From Pseudanabaena cinerea FACHB-1277 (lineage in GTDB: Bacteria > Cyanobacteriota > Cyanobacteriia > Pseudanabaenales > Pseudanabaenaceae), in NCBI RefSeq assembly GCF_014696345.1, contig NZ_JACJPY010000026.1, positions 1 through 52,312 on the forward strand: a stretch of 52,312 nt of DNA. The letters are read 5' to 3'. The translations under genes and the position numbers were made by a program. The notes beneath the pieces were generated by a model. That model was not told where the DNA came from and made no database searches. It saw only the letters and a list, made by a program, of their open reading frames with translations. Position 1 is the stretch's first letter; each line of letters opens with the position of its first letter. Positions 29,235 to 39,669 of this stretch are shown one piece after another.

Positions 29235-30680
29235 ATGAATGATAATAATTCTCCGTTAGAACAGCAAAATATAGAAATGCGATCGCCCGATCAACCAACT
29301 GCCACCCTATTCTGCATTTCCCATATCTATCCCCCCAAAATCAATCCCTTAGCCAATCGCGTCTCCAAACTGCTAACAGGGTTCCAAAAAGACTGGCAAA
29401 TTATCGGCTTAACTGATACAGAAAATGCTTATATAAATGAGCAAGCAAAGATTTATGTTGTGAAGCCTTGGGTTCCCCAACTATTAATTGATTTATTTAA
29501 TAAATTAAAGCTCTCGAAAATTAACGATTTATTAGTATGGCCCGATCGCTCGATCTTCTGGGTATTGCCAGCCCTGATCAAAGGCTATCAAATTATCAAA
29601 AAAGAGAAGCCCGATGTCATTTTAGTGTTTCTGATGCCCTATTCCGCCAGCCTCATTGGAGTGTGGCTAAAATGGCTCACAGGCTTACCATTGATCTTCA
29701 ATCTCAATGATTCCATTAGCTGTACAGATATGCACGCCTATACCCCCACATGGTTGCACCATCGTCTCGAAATGTGGCTAGAATATTTCTATGGTCGTCA
29801 TGCTGATGCTTTGGTATATGTATCACAGGTCAATTTAGAACTTGCCCAAAAGCGCCAAGCACCAGAGCATCAATCTAAGTTCCACTTGATTCGCTGTGGG
29901 ATTGATCCTCTTAATTATGACAGTCCAGATACTTTAAATAATTGGGAAAATCAAGAAAATAATCAAGAGAAATTTAATATTGAATTTAATATTATTTACA
30001 CAGGCGGCATGAATGGCTGGTACGAATTTCTCAAACAGGAACAAGGCAAAAGTTCTATTAAATCTTTTCTCAAAAATCTCTATCACCAATGGCAAGAATG
30101 GGGACGCTATTATCGTGCTAAGGTTGACTATAGCAGTTCTAGCCCTGTTTTTGTTGGTCAGGCAATGCAATCAGTATTAGCGCAAAACCCACTCTGGCAG
30201 GACAAATTGCATCTAAAGATCTATGGCAATACTTTTCCCGATGATGTGGTTAAGCAGGTATTAGCGAAGCACGATCTTCAGCTATTAGTGGAAGTATTTG
30301 GCAAAACCAAACATTCAGAAGTAATCCAGATCGCTAGACAGGCGGATTTATTACTGCTAACCCTGCCCGATCGCCCCGATGGTGATTATGGCGGGCGCAT
30401 TTCTGTGAAAACCTATGAATATCTGATGACCGATCGCCCAATTTTAGCGGCGATCCCTAAGGGCGAAAATTGGAACTATCTCCATGACAAACCTGGGGTC
30501 TGGATCGTCAATCCCAAAGACATAGCCGCCATGAGTAAAGTAATTAGTGAAGTAATGGCGGCGAAAATGGCGGGTACACCCTTACGGTTTGATCGCAGGG
30601 CAATTCAAGAAGATATGAGCTATACCAAGCTCACGCAGGACTTTTTAAAGGTTCTGGCTCCATTCCATAAGCAAAAATAA
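29235..30680 (+). CDS. GT4-like (GT-B fold) glycosyltransferase
   Basis: 481 residues. N-terminal CISHIYPPKINPLANRVSKL is typical of GT4 enzymes at the acceptor-side Rossmann domain. The C-terminal domain contains VEVFGKTKHSEVIQIARQAD and ISVKTYEYLMTDRPILAAIP, the usual donor-binding EX7E region in which the first Glu/Lys positions here read as S-V-K-T-Y-E. An insertion rich in Asn/Gln/Trp at about 230-300 (MNGWYEFLKQEQ, WQEWGRYYRAK) separates the two halves. Starts 34 bp after the upstream glycosyltransferase gene, so co-transcription is likely. Confidence 0.8.
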   Translation: MNDNNSPLEQQNIEMRSPDQPTATLFCISHIYPPKINPLANRVSKLLTGFQKDWQIIGLTDTENAYINEQAKIYVVKPWVPQLLIDLFNKLKLSKINDLLVWPDRSIFWVLPALIKGYQIIKKEKPDVILVFLMPYSASLIGVWLKWLTGLPLIFNLNDSISCTDMHAYTPTWLHHRLEMWLEYFYGRHADALVYVSQVNLELAQKRQAPEHQSKFHLIRCGIDPLNYDSPDTLNNWENQENNQEKFNIEFNIIYTGGMNGWYEFLKQEQGKSSIKSFLKNLYHQWQEWGRYYRAKVDYSSSSPVFVGQAMQSVLAQNPLWQDKLHLKIYGNTFPDDVVKQVLAKHDLQLLVEVFGKTKHSEVIQIARQADLLLLTLPDRPDGDYGGRISVKTYEYLMTDRPILAAIPKGENWNYLHDKPGVWIVNPKDIAAMSKVISEVMAAKMAGTPLRFDRRAIQEDMSYTKLTQDFLKVLAPFHKQK

Positions 30681-30763
30681 TAAATAAAAATAAAATAAGA
30701 ATAATAGTACTTAGCGCTATCTATTCTCATGGGTTCACTTAAAATCATTTTGGGGTTTCACCA

Positions 30764-32791
30764 ATGACCTTAACAATTTATAGCTTCGATGTCTTCGATA
30801 CCTTGCTAACACGCTGGATTAGTAATCCGATGCAAATATTCCGCATTTATGCAGAGAACGCGGTGCAGCAGGGGTTGTTAGATATTAGTCCTAATCCTCT
30901 TTATCAAGCAAGGGTCAATGCCGATCGCCGCGCCAGATTATTTACCAATCAAATTGAAGCGACCTTCTCGCAAATCTATCGCGAACTCGCCAATGAATTA
31001 GAGCTAAGTGATGATCTGGCGAATAAACTGCAACAACTAGAGCTAACAATTGAAACAAAATACTTAGTGCCAATTCACCAAGCCGATGAAATGCTTTTGC
31101 AAGCAAGGCGATCGCATCCCCATGTGGTCTTCATCTCGGATATGTATTTACCTTCAGAATTTATAATTGCGAGACTGAAGCAGCATAATTTTTGGCAAGA
31201 GGGCGATCGCCTATATGTATCTTCGGAAATCGGTAAATCTAAGGGCAAAGGGGATTTATTTACCCATGTGCTGCAAGACTTACGGATTAAGCCAGCGCAA
31301 TTGATTCATACGGGCAATAGTCAGCGATCAGATGTGGATCGGCCGCGCTCATTGGGCATTAAAGCCGTTCATTTTAATGATGCTAATCCCAATCGCTATG
31401 AAGCAATTTTGCAGAAATATGATCGAGAAACTCAGGGTGTTAGTTCCCTTTGGGCAGGTATTTCTCGCTATGCAAGGCTCCATATCACGGCGCAGAACTC
31501 TAAACAGAGAGTATTGCGGGATATTGCCACTTCAGTGGCGGCTCCAATTTTAACGACCTATGTAATTTGGATTTTGCAACGGGCGAAGGCGCAAAAACTA
31601 GCTAGACTCTATTTTTTGGCAAGGGATGGCGAAATTTTATTACAAATCGCTAAGGAACTTGCACCACAAATTTATCCTGAAGTGGAATTGCGCTATCTCT
31701 ATGTCAGCCGTCAAGCCTTACGGATGCCAGGGCTAACTGTGATTAATAAGGCTTTTTGGGAATGGATGTTTGATGATACGAATTTCTTTAGTATTGATAG
31801 TTTACTAAAACGGATGTGTCTCAATCAGCAGGATGCCCAACCTATTTTTGAGGCGATCGGCTATCCATTGGCAACTTGGCAACAGAATTTAGAAGCTTCA
31901 GAGCGTCAGGCTTTACGCCGTAAATTAGAATCGCATCAGCAATTGCAGGAACTTGTGCTGAATGTGGCTGAGCAAAAGCGCAAAATCTTACAGGCATATT
32001 TGCAACAGGAAAAACTACTAGATGGCGCAGCCTTTGGGCTAATCGATGTGGGTTGGCGCGGCAGTTTGCAGATTTCCTTAGAAAATATCTTTGCCCTCTT
32101 AGGAACAAGAATGCCTGTCGGGTTTTACTTTGCGATCGATAAGCCCACGGGCGGACTCAAGCATCTGGGGCAGGTGCAAGCCTTTTTCTTCGATCTCAAT
32201 CAATCATTGGGAATGCGAAAGGAAATTGACTATCGCTATGTGTCGGCGATGGAAGTGTTTTGTGCAGGATGTGAAGGTACAACCCTTGAATATATGCTAC
32301 AAGCCGATGGCTCTGTCTTGCCAAAGCTCAAACATCAACAGAATCAGCCTGCTTTAGATTGGGGATTAGAGTTCTTCCAAAAGTCAGTACTGATATTTGT
32401 GCAGACCTTGGTGAGGCGATCGCCTGATCAATCTGCCTTGATGCGATCGCCAAAGCTATTAAGGGAGTCACTGGATCAATTATTCCTAAGCTTTAACGAT
32501 GATATTACGCCCGATGAAGCTGCGGCATTTAAGGATTGTCCATTTTTTGACGACCCCAATGAGCTTTATCATTTCTATTGGGCAATGCCCTTGCAATTAA
32601 AGGATGTTTACAAATATGCGATCGCCCAACGGGATGGCTTAAATGTACATCGCAATGCTTGGTATGAGGCGAGTTTGCAGGTTAGCTCGCCCTTAGTAAA
32701 AGTGGTAGTTCCCTTAGCGATCGCTCAACGCAAATTACTAAAAAGGCTTAAGAAGATTTTGATTAAGACTAATAAATCAATGATTTCGTAA
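30764..32791 (+). CDS. HAD-superfamily protein (COG5610-like) of a glycosylation cluster
   Basis: 675 residues. The HAD motifs are at the N-terminus: motif I SFDVFDTLLTR (nucleophile Asp9), motif II VVFISDMYLPSE, a Lys region SSEIGKSKGKGD and motif IV HTGNSQRSDVDRP. Motif I has Phe at the +2 position instead of the acid/base Asp of phosphatases, as in dehalogenase-type members. About 450 further residues form a second domain (RLYFLARDGEILLQIA, DVGWRGSLQISLENIF) that I associate with large HAD-like proteins encoded in polysaccharide clusters. Its exact reaction is unknown. It follows the GT4 gene by 83 bp. Confidence 0.75.
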   Translation: MTLTIYSFDVFDTLLTRWISNPMQIFRIYAENAVQQGLLDISPNPLYQARVNADRRARLFTNQIEATFSQIYRELANELELSDDLANKLQQLELTIETKYLVPIHQADEMLLQARRSHPHVVFISDMYLPSEFIIARLKQHNFWQEGDRLYVSSEIGKSKGKGDLFTHVLQDLRIKPAQLIHTGNSQRSDVDRPRSLGIKAVHFNDANPNRYEAILQKYDRETQGVSSLWAGISRYARLHITAQNSKQRVLRDIATSVAAPILTTYVIWILQRAKAQKLARLYFLARDGEILLQIAKELAPQIYPEVELRYLYVSRQALRMPGLTVINKAFWEWMFDDTNFFSIDSLLKRMCLNQQDAQPIFEAIGYPLATWQQNLEASERQALRRKLESHQQLQELVLNVAEQKRKILQAYLQQEKLLDGAAFGLIDVGWRGSLQISLENIFALLGTRMPVGFYFAIDKPTGGLKHLGQVQAFFFDLNQSLGMRKEIDYRYVSAMEVFCAGCEGTTLEYMLQADGSVLPKLKHQQNQPALDWGLEFFQKSVLIFVQTLVRRSPDQSALMRSPKLLRESLDQLFLSFNDDITPDEAAAFKDCPFFDDPNELYHFYWAMPLQLKDVYKYAIAQRDGLNVHRNAWYEASLQVSSPLVKVVVPLAIAQRKLLKRLKKILIKTNKSMIS

Positions 32792-32805
32792 GCAAGCTTT
32801 TGGAG

Positions 32806-32840
32806 CTGCACTTTGCCATTTTACCTATGGCAAAATGCAG
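32806..32840. terminator. Hairpin between convergent HAD-like gene and carB
   Basis: CTGCACTTTGCCAT (32806-32819) pairs with ATGGCAAAATGCAG (32827-32840), 13 of 14 positions, around a 7-base loop. It lies midway between the two convergent stops, so it may terminate both transcripts. A strong U-tract is lacking. Confidence 0.45.
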
Positions 32841-32850
32841 ACAGCAATGG

Positions 32851-35800
32851 TTAAGCGTAGTCCTGTAGTGGTGTAACGGAAAAGCCGCCCGTCTTTAACG
32901 AACGGATTGCCGCGATCGCTGCCTTTGCACCCGCAAGGGTAGTAATCACAGGGATTTTGTAGGCTAGAGCCGTGCGGCGGATCATCTTGCCATCGGTTTT
33001 TGCCTCTTCACCACTGGGTGAATTAACGATCAATTGGATTTGACCATTTTTCATGGAGTCACCAATATGTGGGCGACCTTCATGAACTTTGAGAACCTGC
33101 TTGGATGGCACATTATTACGTCGCAAAATTCGATGGGTTCCTTCCGTTGCCACAACCTTGAAACCCAGTTCGACAAAGGCTTCGGCGATCGCTGTAATGC
33201 CACTTTTATCGCGATCGTTGACCGACAGAAATACAGTTCCCTCAAGGGGCAGATGGGTTCCTGCGGCAAGTTGGGCTTTGGCAAAAGCACGCCCAAATTC
33301 TGTGTCGATACCCATAACTTCTCCTGTGGAGCGCATTTCAGGTCCCAAAATTGTGTCAGTTCCTGCGAACTTGGCAAAGGGAAGTACGGCTTCTTTAATG
33401 GAGATGTGTTTAGGCATCACCTCTGCCGTTAAGCCTAATTCCGCAAGGGTCGCACCAGCCATGATCCTTGACGCATAGTTAACAAGGGGAACGTTGATGG
33501 CTTTGCTGACATAGGGAACAGTCCGAGAGGCGCGAGGATTCGCTTCCAGAATAAACACCTTGCTCTCTTTAGGATGATTATTATTCAACTGCACTGCATA
33601 TTGAATGTTCATCAAGCCAATCACATTTAAAGCTTTAGCAAGGCTAATTGTCCAAGTGCGAATGGTGGTGAGAACGTCAGGGGGTAGCGAGAACGTAGGA
33701 ATCGAACAGGCAGAGTCCCCTGAATGAATCCCTGCTTCTTCAATATGTTCCATAATGCCGCCGATGGTGACATTGCCCTGTTGATCGGCGATCGCATCCA
33801 CATCCACTTCGATCGCCCCCTCAAGGAAATGATCAATCAGTACTGGATGTTCAGGTTCAATAATGATCGCACGGCGCATATAGTCTTCGAGTTCCGCATC
33901 GGAATAGACCACTTCCATGCCACGACCGCCAAGAACGTAGCTAGGACGCACAACTACGGGATAACCAACACGCTGAGCAATTACCACTGCTTCTTCTTCA
34001 GAACGGGCTAAGCCATTGTTAGGTTGGGTAATTCCTAATTCTTGACAAATCGCTTCAAAGCGTTCCCGATCTTCGGCAATGTCAATGGAGTCTGGAGAAG
34101 TACCCCAAATCTTAGTATTAGAATTATGTTCTTCCAAATAGCGCAGCAAAGGAACGGAAAGTTTGAGCGGAGTCTGTCCACCAAATTGAATGATTACCCC
34201 TTCAGGCTGTTCGGCTTCGATGATGTTCAATACATCTTCGCGGGTCAATGGCTCAAAGTATAGGCGATCGCTCGTGTCGTAATCGGTAGATACAGTTTCA
34301 GGATTAGAGTTGACCATGATTGTCTCAAAGCCTGCGGCACGTAACGCATAGCTGGCATGACAGCAACAATAGTCAAATTCAATCCCCTGTCCAATGCGAT
34401 TGGGACCACCACCGAGAATCATCACCTTGCGCTTTGTGGAAGGGAGGATTTCCGATTCTTCTTCATAGGTGGAATAGTGGTAGGGTGTAAGTGCTTCAAA
34501 TTCGGCAGCGCAGGTGTCCACAGTTTTATAAGAGGGAATTACACCGAGAGATTTACGATAGGTACGCACGGCATCTTCGTTTGTAGCTGTGAGATAGGCG
34601 ATTTGGCGATCGCTGAATCCCATGCGCTTAGTTTCCAGCATCTCATCCTTGAGAATACTATCCAACTTCCGACCCTTGAGTGAAAGTTCCACATCGGTAA
34701 TCTCGCGCATTTTCTGCAAGAACCAAGGATCAATATTCGTCAGTTCAAAAATCGCCTGTACCGATAAACCTGACAAAAATCCATCACGAATCGAGAAAAT
34801 GCGTTCGGGATTAGGAACTCGTAAACTATATTTGATTTTTTCGAGATCGGGTAAGGTTTCTTCGCGATCGCCACCAAAACCAAACCGTCCAACCTCCAGC
34901 GATCGCAGAGCTTTCTGAAATGATTCTTGGAAAGTGCGCCCGATTGCCATCGCTTCACCGACTGATTTCATCTGCGTGGTCAGCACTGGCTCTGACCCTG
35001 GGAACTTCTCAAAGGCAAAGCGCGGAATTTTGGTGACAACATAATCGATAGTCGGCTCAAAACTAGCAGGAGTTTTCTTGGTGATGTCATTAGAGATTTC
35101 ATCAAGAGTATAGCCCACTGCCAGTTTTGCGGCAAATTTGGCGATCGGGAAGCCTGTGGCTTTGGAGGCAAGCGCCGAACTACGCGACACACGGGGATTC
35201 ATCTCGATCACCACCACTTCGCCATTTTCAGGGTTGATCGAGAACTGGATATTCGATCCGCCAGTCTCCACGCCAATCTCCCGAATAATCTTAATCGCAT
35301 AGTCCCGTAAGCGCTGATATTCCTTATCGGTCAAGGTTTGAGCAGGCGCAACGGTAATCGAGTCGCCCGTATGAATGCCCATGGGATCGATATTTTCGAT
35401 GCTACAAATGATCACCACGTTATCGGCGAGATCCCGCATTACCTCTAGCTCATACTCCTTCCAACCAATCAGCGATCGCTCAATTAGAATTTGTGATACA
35501 GGACTCGCTTCTAAACCAGAGGCACAAATTTCTTCAAACTCCTCTTGGTTGTAGGCGATGCCGCCGCCAGTGCCGCCCATTGTGAAGGCGGGACGGATAA
35601 TTAGGGGATAGGAACCAATTTCTTGGGCGATCGCACGGGATTCTTCCATAGTTGTCCCCAATCCCGATGGACACATAGCCACGCCAATGCGCTCCATCGC
35701 CTCTTTAAACAGCTTGCGATCCTCCGCCATCTCAATCGCTTCTAGCTTTGCCCCAATTAGCTCCACGCCATATTTTTCAAGAACTCCCATTTTCGCTAGG

Positions 35801-36102
35801 GATACCGCCGTATTCAGAGCCGTCTGCCCCCCCATAGTCGGCAAAATGGCATCAGGACGCTCTTTCTCGATAATCTGGGCAACCACTTCGGGCGTGATCG
35901 GCTCAATGTATGTGCGATCGGCGGTGGCGGGATCGGTCATGATCGTCGCGGGGTTGGAGTTAACTAGGATCACATAGTAGCCCTCATCCCGTAAAACCTT
36001 ACAGGCTTGGGTTCCTGAGTAGTCAAATTCACAGGCTTGACCGATGACGATCGGACCAGCGCCAATCAGCAAAATCTTTTGGATGTCGTTACGGCGGGGC
36101 AT
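32851..36102 (-). CDS. carB: Carbamoyl-phosphate synthase large subunit
   Basis: 1083 residues from the ATG ending at 36102 ([20 protein letters not shown]); an in-frame extension of 24 codons upstream is not family-like. Two ATP-grasp halves are visible, each starting with a GPIVIGQ or GPNRIGQG signature, and a C-terminal MGS-like allosteric domain of about 140 residues. With the small subunit CarA it makes carbamoyl phosphate from bicarbonate, ATP and glutamine-derived ammonia for arginine and pyrimidines. It lies 104 bp downstream of the multi-Hsp70 operon on the same strand, probably with its own promoter. Confidence 0.97.
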   Translation of the reverse strand: MPRRNDIQKILLIGAGPIVIGQACEFDYSGTQACKVLRDEGYYVILVNSNPATIMTDPATADRTYIEPITPEVVAQIIEKERPDAILPTMGGQTALNTAVSLAKMGVLEKYGVELIGAKLEAIEMAEDRKLFKEAMERIGVAMCPSGLGTTMEESRAIAQEIGSYPLIIRPAFTMGGTGGGIAYNQEEFEEICASGLEASPVSQILIERSLIGWKEYELEVMRDLADNVVIICSIENIDPMGIHTGDSITVAPAQTLTDKEYQRLRDYAIKIIREIGVETGGSNIQFSINPENGEVVVIEMNPRVSRSSALASKATGFPIAKFAAKLAVGYTLDEISNDITKKTPASFEPTIDYVVTKIPRFAFEKFPGSEPVLTTQMKSVGEAMAIGRTFQESFQKALRSLEVGRFGFGGDREETLPDLEKIKYSLRVPNPERIFSIRDGFLSGLSVQAIFELTNIDPWFLQKMREITDVELSLKGRKLDSILKDEMLETKRMGFSDRQIAYLTATNEDAVRTYRKSLGVIPSYKTVDTCAAEFEALTPYHYSTYEEESEILPSTKRKVMILGGGPNRIGQGIEFDYCCCHASYALRAAGFETIMVNSNPETVSTDYDTSDRLYFEPLTREDVLNIIEAEQPEGVIIQFGGQTPLKLSVPLLRYLEEHNSNTKIWGTSPDSIDIAEDRERFEAICQELGITQPNNGLARSEEEAVVIAQRVGYPVVVRPSYVLGGRGMEVVYSDAELEDYMRRAIIIEPEHPVLIDHFLEGAIEVDVDAIADQQGNVTIGGIMEHIEEAGIHSGDSACSIPTFSLPPDVLTTIRTWTISLAKALNVIGLMNIQYAVQLNNNHPKESKVFILEANPRASRTVPYVSKAINVPLVNYASRIMAGATLAELGLTAEVMPKHISIKEAVLPFAKFAGTDTILGPEMRSTGEVMGIDTEFGRAFAKAQLAAGTHLPLEGTVFLSVNDRDKSGITAIAEAFVELGFKVVATEGTHRILRRNNVPSKQVLKVHEGRPHIGDSMKNGQIQLIVNSPSGEEAKTDGKMIRRTALAYKIPVITTLAGAKAAIAAIRSLKTGGFSVTPLQDYA

Positions 36103-36206
36103 ATTTCTTGTTTTTCGTAGGTAACTCGCATTACATTTTATAGCGTCATGGCGATCGCGCAATGTGTAGCGCATGATGCTAATTGGTTTGTTGGCTAAAA
36201 TAACGG

Positions 36207-37793
36207 CTACTTGGATTCACCGAATGCAGATCCTACAATAGTTTTTTTTGTTGACTGTTTAACATCAGGTTGTATCAACTTTTCTTCTTCTACTTGTGAA
36301 TTAATAAATGCTGAGCCTAATTTTTTCTGCTTCTGCATAGTTTGTTCATCAGCATTGGATTTGTTTTGGGGAACTTCTGGAATCTCATTATTTACACATT
36401 GAGTATCTGTATTATCCATGTTGCCCATGTCAAGATCAGATGATGATATTCTTGCAGTCTCCTCGGATAGAATTTGACCAAAAGCGTTACCAAGCTTTTT
36501 AGGAGAGGGTTTAGGTTTTGTTAAGTCTGGCGCGATCGCAAATTCAGCCACAACTCTAATGTCAGATGTTAAGGCGATCGTAAAAGGAGTTTTGGCAACA
36601 TTAATGTCACCTTTCCAGCGACTAAAGCGCCATTTGTCGGAAATGCTCCAAGCATTAATCTCTACAGATGTCCCCAGAGGGTGATCACCAGCACCGCTAA
36701 CTCTTACAAATTCTTGGGCTTCAGATGGATATATCTCAATTTGGATGGAGCCGCGTAATTTTGGTATTTTCTTATATCGAGCGGTTATTTTTAAACTTTT
36801 CTCAATCACTAGATCAAGGCTGTTGTTAGATTGCACAATATCGCCGTCCCAGCCGATAAATTCCCAGTCAGGGAGAGCGATCGCTTTGACATTAACTTGT
36901 CTTCCTTCAGCATATTTACCACCGCCTTCGACCCTACCAGCTTCTGGTGGATCTAGTTCGATTTCTAGAATATGCTTGGGAATAATGCCGCCGCTAGTTT
37001 GAGGTTCTAGTTTAATCTCGGTTTCAATTACTTCGCTCAAGTTTGCATTGTCATTAATTTCTGTCGAATTGGCAAAGGCATCCGTTAGAGCTTTTTTCAG
37101 TTCTTCAAAGAGGTTACGCATACGTTTAAATCGTTGATTGCGATCGGGGTTGGTTGCTTGGAGATACCATGCTGAGGTACAAATATTCGGGAACCAGTAA
37201 GCGATGGTTTTGGCAAAAGCGTAAGTATCAATTGTGTCTTTGGATTTTTGGGCTGAGTTAGCGTCGGTTATTTCGGGGGGCAGAAAATCGCCACAATCTT
37301 TGATGGCGTTTTCATTGCCTTGCATCAGAAATGGCGCGTAGCCAAAGCCGCTTAAATAAACTTTGTTGTCTTTGAGAATAAAACTTTTGGGATTGATTTG
37401 TCCATGAATTAATTTTTTATTGTTGACAATGTGCAGTAGTTCGGAAGCTTCAGATAAGTACTTTAAAGTCAAATCAAGGTCAATATCTTTAGACAAGTCT
37501 AAAGTAATGCCAAAAGATTCTGGATAAATGATTAAGGGTAAATCATTGTTTGAAATAACTTGTTCTGGGGGGATAATTCCTTCGCGGCGAATATTTTTAA
37601 GCGCGTCAAAGTAATCAAATACTTCTTTGATTTGTCCTTTTTGGCATTCATTTAAAAGAACTTGAATGGTATGAGCTTTTTGTGTTTTTAAATTCACTGC
37701 TCCGATCCATTGATATAGATGAGTTTCTTTCAGAGCTTTGATTAGCTCATATTTTCCTGCGATCGTTTGTCCGATTTTGATTTGGTTTTGCAT
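36207..37793 (-). CDS. Pseudokinase with two InlB-repeat-like domains
   Basis: 528 residues from ATG ([17 protein letters not shown]). Residues about 14-245 follow the Ser/Thr kinase fold (YELIKAL start, [11 protein letters not shown] loop, [26 protein letters not shown]), but the catalytic residues are lost: no Gly-rich loop, Gln44 where the VAIK Lys is expected, H130-G-Q132 for HRD, and G149-F-G for DFG. Residues about 275-345 and 348-420 are two InlB B-repeat-like domains ([27 protein letters not shown]). The acidic tail carries three short G-[NS]-A-F motifs at about 435, 493 and 521. It is probably a scaffold for the upstream chaperone genes, which end the same operon. No membrane segment. 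Confidence 0.85.
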   Translation of the reverse strand: MQNQIKIGQTIAGKYELIKALKETHLYQWIGAVNLKTQKAHTIQVLLNECQKGQIKEVFDYFDALKNIRREGIIPPEQVISNNDLPLIIYPESFGITLDLSKDIDLDLTLKYLSEASELLHIVNNKKLIHGQINPKSFILKDNKVYLSGFGYAPFLMQGNENAIKDCGDFLPPEITDANSAQKSKDTIDTYAFAKTIAYWFPNICTSAWYLQATNPDRNQRFKRMRNLFEELKKALTDAFANSTEINDNANLSEVIETEIKLEPQTSGGIIPKHILEIELDPPEAGRVEGGGKYAEGRQVNVKAIALPDWEFIGWDGDIVQSNNSLDLVIEKSLKITARYKKIPKLRGSIQIEIYPSEAQEFVRVSGAGDHPLGTSVEINAWSISDKWRFSRWKGDINVAKTPFTIALTSDIRVVAEFAIAPDLTKPKPSPKKLGNAFGQILSEETARISSSDLDMGNMDNTDTQCVNNEIPEVPQNKSNADEQTMQKQKKLGSAFINSQVEEEKLIQPDVKQSTKKTIVGSAFGESK

Positions 37794-37801
37794 AGTAAAT
37801 A
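37758..37801. repeat. 44-bp direct repeat, copy at the pseudokinase start
   Basis: This stretch covers the start codon and first twelve codons of the pseudokinase plus the upstream leader. It recurs at 38352-38395 with a single mismatch. Confidence 0.9.
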
Positions 37802-37865
37802 TATCCCTGATAAAGATTGATACCAGTATAAACAACGCCGATTAGGGGCGGCTCTTGGTGGTGTG

Positions 37866-38327
37866 TTACTGCTCCCAAAAATCAACATTAATCATCGTGT
37901 CGATATCACGCCCGAACTGCCATGTATCAGGAAACTTAACAAGCTTATATCCCTTTTCCTTACGGATTTCTTCAAGAGCATCAACAAAAGCTTCATCAAA
38001 TACTTCAGTGAAATAATTTTTGAGGCTAGGAGAGAATTTAAGCGCCCGTTTCAGTCGTTTTCTTTGTTCACGAATTGTATTCTCCCAGCCATTAAACTCT
38101 TGAGGCATATCTACAAACATCCGCTTGAGTAAATGCTCTAAGAGAGTAGCCAAACGGTTATATATTTCGCTCCTTTCAGATGTTCCCAAACTCTCAATTT
38201 CCTCGATTAGATTCTCTAAATCCACATGGTCAAAATCTTTCATCTTTAACTTTTCTGTCGTTTCTTGTACCCATTGGTAAAAGTCACGATCATACAAGGT
38301 TGTTTTTGATGCAATCGTTATCGTCAT
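37866..38327 (-). CDS. DUF29 family protein
   Basis: 153 residues from the ATG ending at 38327, which has GGAG nine bases upstream. TLYDRDFYQWVQETTEKLK, LENLIEEIESLGTSER and LLEHLLKRMF are hallmarks of DUF29, a helical family very abundant in cyanobacteria and of unknown function, often found as single genes that move between loci. It sits between membrane-protein and pseudokinase genes of the chaperone operon and is bracketed by copies of the pseudokinase gene start, so it looks like a later insertion. Confidence 0.92.
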   Translation of the reverse strand: MTITIASKTTLYDRDFYQWVQETTEKLKMKDFDHVDLENLIEEIESLGTSERSEIYNRLATLLEHLLKRMFVDMPQEFNGWENTIREQRKRLKRALKFSPSLKNYFTEVFDEAFVDALEEIRKEKGYKLVKFPDTWQFGRDIDTMINVDFWEQ

Positions 38328-38351
38328 GTATTTTTGCTCCTTTGTTATTGG

Positions 38352-38395
38352 TGCGATCGTTTGTCCGATTTTGATTTGGTTTTTCATAGTAAATA
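38352..38395. repeat. 44-bp direct repeat, orphan copy of the pseudokinase start
   Basis: It matches 37758-37801 at 43 of 44 positions, including the start codon ending at 38387 and codons reading [12 protein letters not shown]. The frame then runs into the DUF29 leader, so this is a relic of a second pseudokinase copy or a target duplication. Confidence 0.9.
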
Positions 38396-38428
38396 GAGTA
38401 AATAGATTTTAAGTGATTTTATAGTTGA

Positions 38429-39328
38429 TTAGTTTCTCACATATACTTCCAATTTATACTTGGTCGGTTGATTGTATACTTTGAAAGTATATGTTCCAGC
38501 CGAAGAAGTTGTAAAATCGACAGCATCGGGTCTTGAGGTAGCTCTGCCAGAACTTGCTATTAGGCTATTGTTAGGATTCAAGATATGAAGATCACCATCA
38601 GCAGTCATTCCAGACAAGTATGCCTGAACATTTTTCCCAGCTCCAATATGCACTGTGTAACTCTTACTTGTTTGTGTAGTTGTTAACTCATCACTCCATA
38701 ATTCATATTGGACGTTGGAGGATGCTAAGCTATTTCGTATCTTATTGGTATTTTCACGATCAGATGTTATATCGTCTAGCTTGTTATTGACACTAATTTG
38801 GGCGGATGTAAGCGCTCTCAGTTTTTCTTTTGTACTAGATTGTTCTTTTGTTAAAGATTCAATTTTTTGATTTAGACCAGACATTGATCCATCAAGTTTT
38901 TCCTTCATCTTGTTTTGTTCTTTAGTCAGCAATTCGATTTTTTGATCGAGACTTTTGCTCTCAGAAACAATAGTAGAACCTGTTTTTTGTTCGGTTTTAT
39001 TTATTCTGTCAATTATTATGTAAAGACATACAGTAGTGAAAATAGATAATAATAAAATGACTCCACTAAGAATTGTAAGCCGATCTATAGGTTTGGCGAC
39101 TTTTTTGAAATGAGCAGTGATGGTAAGATTTCTATCCAAAACTATAGAAAAAGTTGGCTTAGGATCAGATCTATCACCGCTCCATTTTACAAATTCCCAG
39201 TCCTCAAAAGCAGTTGCATTAACGTGAACTTCTTTCCCTTCAGCATATTTTCCTGCACCGTCAACTTTCCCAGATGTGGGGGGATCGATGATGATTTTGA
39301 GTTCATATTTTGGTGTAATTCCAGTCAT
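38429..39328 (-). CDS. Membrane protein: InlB-like domain, one helix, coiled coil, beta domain
   Basis: 299 residues. Residues about 7-77 are an InlB B-repeat-like module (KYELKIIIDPP, GKVDGAGKYAEGK, DWEFVKWSGD), nearly the same as in the 212-residue neighbour and related to the pseudokinase repeats. One membrane helix spans about 84-106. Then a coiled coil at about 125-195 contains two related blocks (KIELLTKEQNKMKEKL, KIESLTKEQSSTKEKL). The last 95 residues are beta-rich (SYTVHIGAGKNVQAYLSG, GTYTFKVYN), like the C-terminal pre-peptidase-type sandwich domains. No signal peptide precedes the first domain, so the InlB module is probably cytoplasmic. Confidence 0.75.
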   Translation of the reverse strand: MTGITPKYELKIIIDPPTSGKVDGAGKYAEGKEVHVNATAFEDWEFVKWSGDRSDPKPTFSIVLDRNLTITAHFKKVAKPIDRLTILSGVILLLSIFTTVCLYIIIDRINKTEQKTGSTIVSESKSLDQKIELLTKEQNKMKEKLDGSMSGLNQKIESLTKEQSSTKEKLRALTSAQISVNNKLDDITSDRENTNKIRNSLASSNVQYELWSDELTTTQTSKSYTVHIGAGKNVQAYLSGMTADGDLHILNPNNSLIASSGRATSRPDAVDFTTSSAGTYTFKVYNQPTKYKLEVYVRN

Positions 39329-39378
39329 AAGTTTATTACTAGTTACTAGTGTTCGATTATGTAATTGTGAATATAAAG

Positions 39379-39669
39379 CTAGGCATAGCCAAAAGAATCG
39401 TCCCAGAGATCGCCATTTATTTCGACAGTGAAAGTGACATTTTGGTATGTATCGACTTTGGATATCACCATAATATCCAATGATTCAGCTTTTAGCTGGT
39501 GGTAAGTCTGTAATTTTGATTGTACCAATTGTTGTCCAGACTTAATGTACATTTTGTAAAGCTTTGATTTATCATCGGAGAAACTCGGTAGATCTTCCTT
39601 CACATGGTTTGTCTTTGATACTTTTCTCAAGAGTTTTAATTTTTTCATTGCTAACTCTAATTTCTTCAT
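39379..39669 (-). pseudogene. Remnant of an Hsp70 C-terminus
   Basis: The frame encodes about 65 residues that align with the end of the Hsp70 at 40254-41747: FSDDKSKLYKMYIKSGQQ against FTNDTDNLTSLDINVYQG, and FTVEINGDLWDDSFGYA against VTVEVDGDRWGDSFGYA. The ATPase domain is absent. Its 5' part overlaps, in another frame, the 3' end of the 212-residue membrane-protein gene, so an Hsp70 tail has been joined to that gene by a deletion. Translation as a separate protein from the ATG ending at 39669 is possible but unlikely to be useful. Confidence 0.7.
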
